Positions 16,045 to 21,966 of a DNA stretch of 21,966 nt are shown here, piece by piece. Every line of letters begins with the position of its first letter. The first letter of the stretch is position 1. The notes under the pieces are model-generated. The model was not told the origin of the DNA, did not search any database, and saw only the letters and a list, made by a program, of their open reading frames with translations. The translations under genes were made by a program, and so were the position numbers. The stretch comes from an uncultured Bacilli bacterium (GTDB lineage: Bacteria > Bacillota_I > Bacilli_A > RF39 > UBA660): assembly GCA_947584955.1 (NCBI GenBank), contig CANPWS010000003.1, positions 1-21,966 on the forward strand, in the 5' to 3' direction.

Positions 16045-16098
16045 AATAAAAAGCTATAGAAAAGAATATCTAATTATATAGATATTTTATCTATAGCT
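16045..16098 (-). terminator. Terminator of the small ORF unit
   Basis: Outer stem AGCTATAGA (16052-16060) with TCTATAGCT (16090-16098), plus an inner stem AATATCTA (16065-16072) with TAGATATT (16079-16086). On the minus strand it is followed by TTTTTATT. The last codons and the stop of the 36-residue ORF form part of this structure. Confidence 0.75.
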
Positions 16099-16184
16099 AT
16101 TTTTCTATATTTTTTAGAAAGACTTATTTTTAATGCCACTCTATCACGTACAAATGCACGCATATTTGTTATCATATTTTTCAT
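16074..16184 (-). CDS. Small basic protein, 36 residues, unknown
   Basis: Reads MKNMITNMRAFVRDRVALKI, then SLSKKYRKIAIDKISI, on the minus strand. It has ten Lys/Arg against two Asp, no cysteine, no signal peptide and moderate hydrophobicity; it could form an amphipathic, nucleic-acid- or membrane-binding helix. Support for a real gene: a very good promoter (16224-16252), GAAGGTG 9 nt before the ATG, and an intrinsic terminator over its 3' end, making a monocistronic unit of about 170 nt. It might instead be a small regulatory RNA with a chance ORF. I do not recognise the family. Confidence 0.55.
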   Translation of the reverse strand: MKNMITNMRAFVRDRVALKISLSKKYRKIAIDKISI

Positions 16185-16223
16185 AAAGAGAAGCACCTTC
16201 TTTCTACTTTTATTCATGTAATA

Positions 16224-16252
16224 ATTTTAACATATTAATATTTATCAATCAA
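16224..16252 (-). promoter_or_regulatory. Sigma-A promoter of the small ORF unit
   Basis: TTGATT (16247-16252), a 17-bp spacer and TAAAAT (16224-16229) with the TG extension on the minus strand. Start near 16217, about 33 nt before the ORF start. Confidence 0.7.
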
Positions 16253-16303
16253 GTTTTTTTCTTATTTTTATTTTTTTTAATAATTATGTTAAATACTATT
16301 TTT

Positions 16304-16355
16304 AAATTTTCTTTTTCATTCTTTCAATTAAATTTTCTTTTTCATTCTTTCAATA
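16304..16355. repeat. 26-bp tandem duplication at the 3' end of the FAD gene
   Basis: AAATTTTCTTTTTCATTCTT plus TCAATT at 16304-16329 is repeated at 16330-16355 with one difference in the last base. The second copy encodes the final ERMKKKI of the FAD protein; the first copy lies after its stop codon. The protein end is unchanged by the duplication. Confidence 0.85.
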
Positions 16356-17731
16356 ATATTTCTTGCTACTACTACTCCACTTACTGAAGCTTGCATAAGA
16401 CCTCTTGTAACTCCTGCACCATCTCCTATTGCATATATTCCTTCGTATTTAGTCATTAAATTATTATCAACAACTACATTAGATGAATAAAATTTAACTT
16501 CTACTCCATATAAAATTGTTTCATTTCCAGATATACCTGGACAAATATTTTCAAGTGCATCAAAAGTATCTAGCAAAGCATCTAATATTCTAGAAGGCAA
16601 AACAAACGATAAATCTCCAGGTACTGCATCAGTTAAAGTTGGTTTGTATGAAAGTTTATCAATCCTACTTTTTGTACTTCTTCTTCCTGCTTTTAAATCT
16701 CTTAATCTTTGTACCATTATATGTCCACCTGTAAGCATATTAGCAAGTCTTGCAATATATTTTCCATATAAAACAGGTTCATTAAATGGTGAGGTAAATT
16801 TACAAGATACTAATAATGCAAAATTAGTTAAATTACTTTTTATATCATGATAACTATGACCATTAACAACAGCTAAATTATCATCGTAATTTTCTTGTGA
16901 TACAAATCCACCTGGATTCATACAAAAAGTTCTAACAACATTTTCTGTTATCTTGGAAGTATTATATATTTTAAATTCATACAATAAATTAGTAAGCTTA
17001 TCTGTTATTGCTCTAGGAAGTTCTACTCTAACACCAATATCAACTTGTTTATTATTAGTTTCAATTTTAAGTTTTTTACATAATTCATTAAGCCATTCTG
17101 AGCCACTTCTTCCTACTGCAAAAACTATGTTTTCAGAAATAACTGTTTCTTTTTTATTTTTATATTCAAAATAAACTGTATATTCATCATCTTGTATTTT
17201 TACATCTGTTACTTTAGCTAAATCAAGAACCGTAACATTTGGAAAAGATACTATGTAATCATACATTTTTTCCATAATTTCTTGACTTTTTTCTGTACCT
17301 AAATGTCTTACTGGACATTTTACAAATTTAAGTCCATACTTACTACATTCATATTCCATTTCTTCAGCAAATTCTTTATTATAACTTACTTCTTTATTTC
17401 CACCATAATTTAAATATTCATTATCAACATATTCAATTAAATTTGTTAATTTTTCTTCACCTATATAATCTTCTAACCAACCACCAACATCTTTAGATAA
17501 ACTAAGTTTTCCATCAGAAAAAGCTCCTGCTCCACCAAAACCACTTGAAATATTACAAGGATTACAATTTACACAATTATTAGTTTTACTTTTTGGACAC
17601 TTTCTAACTTTTATATTTCTTCCTTCATCTAACATTAAAATTTTCATGTTCTTATCATATTTTAATAATTCTAAAGTAGTAAATATTCCAGATGGACCAC
17701 TTCCAATAACTAAAACTTGGTATTTATCCAT
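16328..17731 (-). CDS. FAD-dependent dehydrogenase, COG2509 type
   Basis: A 467-residue cytoplasmic flavoprotein. The N-terminus has the dinucleotide-binding VLVIGSGPSGIF (GxGxxG at 10-15), then a cysteine cluster at 45, 53, 56 and 59 (RKCP...NCVNCNPC) followed by GFGGAGAFSDGKL, which marks the uncharacterised FAD-dependent dehydrogenase family COG2509. VFAVGRSG and the C-terminal IYAIGDGAGVTRGLMQASVSG complete the FAD site. The substrate is unknown. I start at ATG 17731, 5 nt after AGGTGA; GTG 17740 is part of that site. It is a single-gene unit. Confidence 0.88.
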   Translation of the reverse strand: MDKYQVLVIGSGPSGIFTTLELLKYDKNMKILMLDEGRNIKVRKCPKSKTNNCVNCNPCNISSGFGGAGAFSDGKLSLSKDVGGWLEDYIGEEKLTNLIEYVDNEYLNYGGNKEVSYNKEFAEEMEYECSKYGLKFVKCPVRHLGTEKSQEIMEKMYDYIVSFPNVTVLDLAKVTDVKIQDDEYTVYFEYKNKKETVISENIVFAVGRSGSEWLNELCKKLKIETNNKQVDIGVRVELPRAITDKLTNLLYEFKIYNTSKITENVVRTFCMNPGGFVSQENYDDNLAVVNGHSYHDIKSNLTNFALLVSCKFTSPFNEPVLYGKYIARLANMLTGGHIMVQRLRDLKAGRRSTKSRIDKLSYKPTLTDAVPGDLSFVLPSRILDALLDTFDALENICPGISGNETILYGVEVKFYSSNVVVDNNLMTKYEGIYAIGDGAGVTRGLMQASVSGVVVARNIIERMKKKI

Positions 17732-17754
17732 ATTATTCACCTGCCTACTTTTTT

Positions 17755-17783
17755 AGTTTAACATATGAATTAAAAGAAGTAAA
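17755..17783 (-). promoter_or_regulatory. Candidate promoter of the FAD dehydrogenase gene
   Basis: TTTACT (17778-17783), 17 bp and TAAACT (17755-17760) with a TG extension on the minus strand. The -35 box shares bases with the terminator of the upstream acyltransferase gene. Confidence 0.45.
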
Positions 17784-17818
17784 TAACTTTACATTAAATA
17801 TACATACAGTTATTTACT
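17778..17818 (-). terminator. Terminator behind the acyltransferase/SGNH gene
   Basis: A perfect 10-bp stem, AGTAAATAAC with GTTATTTACT, has a 21-nt loop and is followed on the minus strand by TCTTTTAATTC. The long loop lowers confidence. Confidence 0.6.
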
Positions 17819-17839
17819 AAATATTATTAATATTTATAA

Positions 17840-20050
17840 TTAGGAATCTAAATATTCTTTTAATGATGCTATTAAAAAATTATTTCCTTCTTTTGTAAGA
17901 TGAATCTTATCTGCCATTAACATCGAATCATCAAGGGATATTTCGATATTTTTAATATTATTAAATTCAAATTTATTATTTGTAAAATTATTAATTAAAA
18001 CAATATATACTTGATATTCTTTGAGAAGTTCACTTAATTTACGATATTCACTTTCACTTAGATTTAATGATTTATCAAAAGCTAAAATTACTTGATGATT
18101 TAAAGTTCCATTACTTATTTCTTGCTTTAAATTACTAAATAAACTATCATAATTAAATTTTTCATTAATAACATATTTTGCATTAGGAAAACTTTCTTTA
18201 ATCGTATCAAAAGCATTTAACAATAAATCATTACCATAAAAACTAATTAATTTTTTATTATTTTCTTCTTTTTCGTTAATAATTTTTTCTTTTTTTGCTT
18301 TATATTCTTCAAGATAAACTTCATATATTTTATCATAAATAACATTAGTATATGCATTAATTCCCGTTTCTGTCAAATGAATGTTATCATAAATAAAATA
18401 TTCTGGATGATTATATGCAGCACTTTTCCAATCAATAATATATAAATTATTATAATTTTCAGCTAAAGTAGCAAGTCTATCATTAAAATAAGGATCATCA
18501 CCATTATTAACATTTACCCAAAATATTTTACGATCTTCACATGTTTCAATTATTTCTTTTTTACAAAATTCTGTACAATCACCATTAGTTCCTAAATTTA
18601 AAATAACTGGATTACCTAAAATACCCTTATTCTTTAAATTAACTAAAATGTCATTAACAACCCAAGCAGTTCTTGATATTTCTGCATTAAAATATCCATT
18701 AGGAAATTTTGTATATAAAGCATTAACTGCACCAAGCATAACTGAATCTCCTACACCAACAATACTTAAATTATTAACATATTCTTTTAATTTAACTTCT
18801 TCATTTTCTAATTCTTCTAATAGTTTATTCCAATTTTCCTCTTCTTCTTTTAAATGTAATTCATATTCTTTTTCTTTTTCCTTAACCATTTCTTTCTTAT
18901 TAGCTAAATCATTTTCTAAATTTTTCATTTCTTTAGTATAATCTTTTAATAAAATAAATTTATATATTCCATATAAACTAGAAAATAAAAATATAACTAC
19001 AGAAATATATCTTAATATTTTCTTTTTGTTTTTATAATCAATTACTAAATATAATAGATAAGATAAAATAATAATTAAAAAAGTAGTAATAAATATTTTT
19101 AAATAAATATTTATATTAATATATTGCATAACAAAAATAATTGGATATTGTAGTAAATAAATTTCATATGTCATTCCAGATAATGTTTTTATTATATTTT
19201 TACCAGTAAAGGCTTTTTTATCATTATTTAAAATACTATGTCCTATTAATAATATTGCTACAATTGTAGATAACCCCATCGTTAATATCATATAAGGTGA
19301 ATTTGCCTTTGCAAAAATGAATAAGCTTAATTCTAATAATAAATAAATGTTAAATATTATTAAATATATACTACTTTTTTTTATTTTGTTACAAACTAAT
19401 TTATTATAATATAAATGGAAAAATCCTAGTGATACTCCAAATAAAATAGAAAAAGATCTTGCTAAAGTATTATAATAAGCATTCATAATATTACCATTTT
19501 TATATAAATAGCAAAAATATCCAAAACTAATTATTCCAAATATGAAAGTAATTAAACTAGGAAGCCATTTTTTTATTTTATCTCCTATTTTTTTTAATCC
19601 TAAATATAAAAATGGAAAAATTAAGTCAAATTGAAAAAGAATAGAAATATACCATAAATGCATAAATGGTGAATCAATATGTCTAGCAAAATAATCTAAA
19701 TTAGAATTCAATTGCCAAAAATTATTATAACCAAAGAGAATGGATATTACTTCTCTTTTAATTGTTAAAAGATTTATATTTGAAAAAAAGCTTATTACAG
19801 TTATTGTTGAAAATACTAAAATAATAAGTGGTAAATATAATTTTTTTAATTTATTTAAATAATATTCTTTTAATGAAATTTTTTCTTTATTTTTTAAGGA
19901 AATAACTGATAAAAATCCACTTAATACAAAGAATATTGATACTGCTAAATATCCTCCTTTTAATATATTTAAATGATATAAAATAACCCCCGTACATGCA
20001 AATATTCTAATTATATCAATATATTTATAATATTTACTACTACTCTTCAT
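17840..20050 (-). CDS. Acyltransferase-3/SGNH protein, OatA-like, with a second degenerate SGNH module
   Basis: A 736-residue membrane protein with the layout of peptidoglycan O-acetyltransferase OatA: an integral acyltransferase-3 domain (about 8-370, ten or more helices, RIFACTGVILYH with His26), a charged coiled-coil stalk (about 370-425), and an extracytoplasmic SGNH esterase domain with VGVGDSVMLGA (Ser436), LNLGTNGD (Asn489) and DNIHLTETG (Asp555, His558). After a second Lys/Glu-rich helix (575-600) comes another SGNH-like module (601-736) with FYGNDLLLNAF and DKIHLTKEG (Asp714, His717), but Asp replaces the nucleophile Ser. Such enzymes acetylate MurNAc and confer lysozyme resistance; substrate here is inferred. 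GAGG lies 8 nt before the ATG. Confidence 0.9.
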   Translation of the reverse strand: MKSSSKYYKYIDIIRIFACTGVILYHLNILKGGYLAVSIFFVLSGFLSVISLKNKEKISLKEYYLNKLKKLYLPLIILVFSTITVISFFSNINLLTIKREVISILFGYNNFWQLNSNLDYFARHIDSPFMHLWYISILFQFDLIFPFLYLGLKKIGDKIKKWLPSLITFIFGIISFGYFCYLYKNGNIMNAYYNTLARSFSILFGVSLGFFHLYYNKLVCNKIKKSSIYLIIFNIYLLLELSLFIFAKANSPYMILTMGLSTIVAILLIGHSILNNDKKAFTGKNIIKTLSGMTYEIYLLQYPIIFVMQYININIYLKIFITTFLIIILSYLLYLVIDYKNKKKILRYISVVIFLFSSLYGIYKFILLKDYTKEMKNLENDLANKKEMVKEKEKEYELHLKEEEENWNKLLEELENEEVKLKEYVNNLSIVGVGDSVMLGAVNALYTKFPNGYFNAEISRTAWVVNDILVNLKNKGILGNPVILNLGTNGDCTEFCKKEIIETCEDRKIFWVNVNNGDDPYFNDRLATLAENYNNLYIIDWKSAAYNHPEYFIYDNIHLTETGINAYTNVIYDKIYEVYLEEYKAKKEKIINEKEENNKKLISFYGNDLLLNAFDTIKESFPNAKYVINEKFNYDSLFSNLKQEISNGTLNHQVILAFDKSLNLSESEYRKLSELLKEYQVYIVLINNFTNNKFEFNNIKNIEISLDDSMLMADKIHLTKEGNNFLIASLKEYLDS

Positions 20051-20068
20051 CTTTTCTACCTCATTAAA

Positions 20069-20097
20069 ATTATATTACAAAAAATAGTAATTGTAAA
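20069..20097 (-). promoter_or_regulatory. Promoter of the acyltransferase/SGNH gene
   Basis: TTTACA (20092-20097), a 17-bp spacer and a perfect TATAAT (20069-20074) on the minus strand; start near 20062, just ahead of the GAGG site. Confidence 0.65.
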
Positions 20098-20171
20098 ATA
20101 TTTTATATTAGTTAAAAACTACATATTAAATAAAAAACTTTATATTATAATATATCTTTTATATATTAAAA

Positions 20172-20200
20172 AGTACTACTTTTCTTTAATTAATAGTACT
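20172..20200 (-). terminator. Terminator behind the XRE regulator gene
   Basis: A 7-bp stem, AGTACTA with TAGTACT, 15-nt loop, followed on the minus strand by TTTTAATAT. It lies just after the stop codon of the regulator. Confidence 0.6.
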
Positions 20201-20210
20201 AGATTATTAT

Positions 20211-21362
20211 TTAATTAACAAATATTTTTTTAAAAGTATTTTCCACAAAAATATTATCATTCATTTTATTTTCTAAATATTTATTAAAATTAGTTTGATT
20301 AATTTTTTTATCAATTATATTTTCGAAGTTTGGATATAATTCTTTAACTTGTTTTCTATTTACCGTATATGTATTACCACTAAAATTAAAAATAAGCTTA
20401 TCTACATTATCTATTAGTAGAAATATAGATACACTATTATATAATAATGATTTTTCTAAATAGTAATTTTCATTAACATACCAGTCTGTAATATGATAAT
20501 CAATAGTTAACCCATTGTTTAAAGAATCAATTTCAAAATTATAACCATATTCAGAAAGTGGTAAATTATCAATTAAATGACTATCATTACTATTATTACC
20601 AACATATTTATTTTTATATTGTATTATATTTTTAATTCCTGATTTATCTCTATTAAATGGAGTTATTGGTATAGTATCTTCTGTATATTGTCTTTTTGTA
20701 TCAATTATATAATATTCATTTTTAGTATTTCTATTTATTCTATATACATTGTATAAAGGTGCTTTATAAATAATCATATTATCACAAGATTTTTTTAAAT
20801 AAGAAAATCTTGGGGCAGTTTTATTTACTATGACATTAGAATAATCAATTATTAATAAAGCTATTAAAAATAAAGTTATATATATAATATTGTATGATAT
20901 TTTTTTTAAATACGATTTGTTTTTATTTATTTTAGAAAAGCCAATTAAGGATATAATTAAACCAATTATAGAATAGATTGATCCCCAACTACTTTCGCTT
21001 GTAAAAATACTAAATGAAATAAATGTTAAAAATAGACCTGCAAACATAATTATTTTAGCTATATTTTTATTTTTTTCATCAACTTTTTTATTAGAATAAT
21101 CTATTGTATCTATAATATTTTGTTCTAATTTTTGTTGATATTGTTCTTTATCAACTATTTCACCACTAAGTAAATCATTAACAGTAATTTTTAAAATTTT
21201 ACATAACTTAATCATAATAGAAGCATCGGGTAATCCTTTACCGCATTCCCATTTAGATACTGCTTTATAAGTTATTCCTAATTTTTCTGCAAGTTCTTCT
21301 TGTGTTAATTTTTGTTCTTTTCTTTTATTTGCAATAAATTTGCCAATTTTTTCTTGATTCAT
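20211..21362 (-). CDS. Membrane-tethered XRE-family transcriptional regulator
   Basis: 383 residues. An N-terminal Cro/C1-type helix-turn-helix (about 6-62) includes KLTQEELAEKLGITYKAVSKWE and ITVNDLLSGE. It is followed by a Lys-rich linker, three membrane segments (about 101-121, 126-146 and 156-176) and a C-terminal region of about 200 residues that I do not recognise. The DNA-binding part is cytoplasmic; with three helices the C-terminal region would be outside, as expected for a one-component sensor. I start at ATG 21362, 6 nt after GGAGG; a longer frame from 21413 crosses that site and is not plausible. The target genes are unknown; an inverted repeat upstream may be its own operator. 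Confidence 0.85.
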   Translation of the reverse strand: MNQEKIGKFIANKRKEQKLTQEELAEKLGITYKAVSKWECGKGLPDASIMIKLCKILKITVNDLLSGEIVDKEQYQQKLEQNIIDTIDYSNKKVDEKNKNIAKIIMFAGLFLTFISFSIFTSESSWGSIYSIIGLIISLIGFSKINKNKSYLKKISYNIIYITLFLIALLIIDYSNVIVNKTAPRFSYLKKSCDNMIIYKAPLYNVYRINRNTKNEYYIIDTKRQYTEDTIPITPFNRDKSGIKNIIQYKNKYVGNNSNDSHLIDNLPLSEYGYNFEIDSLNNGLTIDYHITDWYVNENYYLEKSLLYNSVSIFLLIDNVDKLIFNFSGNTYTVNRKQVKELYPNFENIIDKKINQTNFNKYLENKMNDNIFVENTFKKIFVN

Positions 21363-21408
21363 AATTTTCCTCCTTTCAAAAAAAATATATAATATAAATG
21401 TAAATTTT

Positions 21409-21430
21409 AACACCTACAGTTAGTAGAGTT
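21409..21430. promoter_or_regulatory. Possible operator upstream of the XRE regulator
   Basis: An imperfect inverted repeat, AACTCTACTAACTGTAGGTGTT on one strand when read in two halves (AACTCTAC, TAACT, GTAGGTGTT), stands out from the AT-rich surroundings about 50 bp before the start codon. Autoregulation is a guess from position only. Confidence 0.3.
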
Positions 21431-21732
21431 ACCTTTTTATTATAGATAATTATAATTTATTTCATTTGTAAACTTCATTATTTTTTTAACCATTTTATAT
21501 TATAATAATTTTTGCTAGAAAATTATTTTTTGAAATTTATTTTTCCCGCTTTACCTTATATTTTTAGTATTTATAAAAAATGAACACTCATTCGCCATAA
21601 TAAGTGCCTAAACAAATTTATTTTTGTTTAACATTAAATTTGCCAAAAATGAATATTTAAATTTATCTTACTAATTTTTATTTTTGCTTTTGCGAGGAAA
21701 AGTTAATTGTTCTTAATCACTTTCGTAATTAT
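21431..21732. other. Intergenic region with decayed, orphan coding traces
   Basis: No gene of convincing length. A weak 8-bp hairpin (TAAACAAA with TTTGTTTA) lies at about 21610-21631. On the minus strand the GGAGGTGA at 21733-21740 is followed 6 nt later by ACG instead of ATG at 21724-21726, then a frame that stops after seven codons (TKVIKNN), which looks like a gene start that lost its ATG. A 15-codon frame, MANECSFFINTKNIR, lies near 21546-21594 without a ribosome binding site. The region resembles debris rather than a functional promoter zone. Confidence 0.4.
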
Positions 21733-21966
21733 TCACCTCCAGGCAATGAAAAAAGCCATAACATCAAATTCAGATTCTTTTTTGGTAGAAATTAGTCTTA
21801 ATGTTTAACCTAACGATTCATCAGAATTTAACTCATTTTTTAATCTATCAAGTAATAATAAATTTGCTGGATTTAATATTAATGATGATACATCTTCATT
21901 ATTGCCTGGATTCACTAGAGCAATATAAGGAGTTACTTTTTCATTTAGATTATAATTAGGAAATTG
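21733..21966 (-). pseudogene. Partial gene with in-frame stop, unrecognised
   Basis: Entering from the right edge, the minus strand encodes 53 residues (PYIALVNPGNNEDVSSLILN, then PANLLLLDRLKNELNSDESL and G) up to TAA at 21805-21807. The same frame then continues with protein-like sequence, TLRLISTKKESEFDVMAFFI and AWR, to TGA at 21733-21735, where GGAGGTGA forms a ribosome binding site for a following gene. An open frame of coding character on both sides of one stop suggests a nonsense mutation, though the gene could simply end at 21805. I do not recognise the family; the setting would fit a decayed mobile element. Confidence 0.5.

Noticed and set aside
21746..21808. 20-codon plus-strand frame beginning MKKAITSNSD
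   Set aside because: No ribosome binding site; it opposes the minus-strand coding-like frame, which has better signals.
1..21966. UGA read as Trp (Mollicutes-type code)
   Set aside because: Proteins use TGG for Trp, gerAA ends in TGA overlapping the next start, and no conserved protein needs UGA readthrough.
1..21966. CRISPR arrays, tRNA genes, complete insertion sequences
   Set aside because: I saw no regularly spaced repeats, no tRNA T-loop signatures such as GGTTCGAATCC on either strand, and no transposase reading frame.

Overview
The window comes from an AT-rich, low-GC Gram-positive bacterium (Bacillota) that probably forms spores. Evidence: a complete germinant-receptor operon, Bacillus-type sigma-A promoters (TTGACA, 17 bp, TATAAT-like) and Shine-Dalgarno sites of the GGAGGTGA type, a class B sortase, an OatA-like O-acetyltransferase, and the Bacillota translation-gene block rimP-nusA-ylxR-infB / rbfA-nrnA-truB / rplM-rpsI. 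UGA serves as a stop (for example at the end of gerAA) and Trp is TGG, so the code is standard. Many genes are diverged, which suggests an uncultivated lineage rather than a well-known genus. I cannot name the species.

Layout. Positions 1-137 hold the promoter and leader of an rRNA operon that reads leftward out of the window. Next come a DUF402 (Ntdp/YgaC-like) phosphatase on the minus strand and a divergent membrane sortase B, which appears to start at an AUA codon. The sortase converges on an S41/CtpB-type protease across a shared bidirectional terminator. Divergent from the protease is the ger operon (A-C-B order) at 3511-7212. From 7401 to 14572 everything is minus-strand translation machinery in three transcription units: rimP-nusA-ylxR-infB (promoter at 14544), rbfA-nrnA-truB (promoter at 10627) and rplM-rpsI (promoter at 8363, with a leader resembling the L13 leader).

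From 14730 to 21362 there are single-gene units, all minus strand: a membrane-anchored WG-repeat-like protein, a self-contained small unit encoding a 36-residue basic peptide, a COG2509-type FAD protein, a 736-residue acyltransferase-3/SGNH protein with a second, degenerate SGNH-like module, and a membrane-tethered XRE regulator. The right end (21733-21966) looks like decayed coding sequence with an in-frame stop, followed by an orphan Shine-Dalgarno site whose start codon is lost.

The strongest leads are the 36-residue ORF unit (16045-16252), the duplicated and degenerate SGNH module, the AUA-initiated sortase, the single-domain RimP and the rbfA leader with a distant Shine-Dalgarno site and palindrome. 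I found no CRISPR array, tRNA gene or complete insertion sequence.
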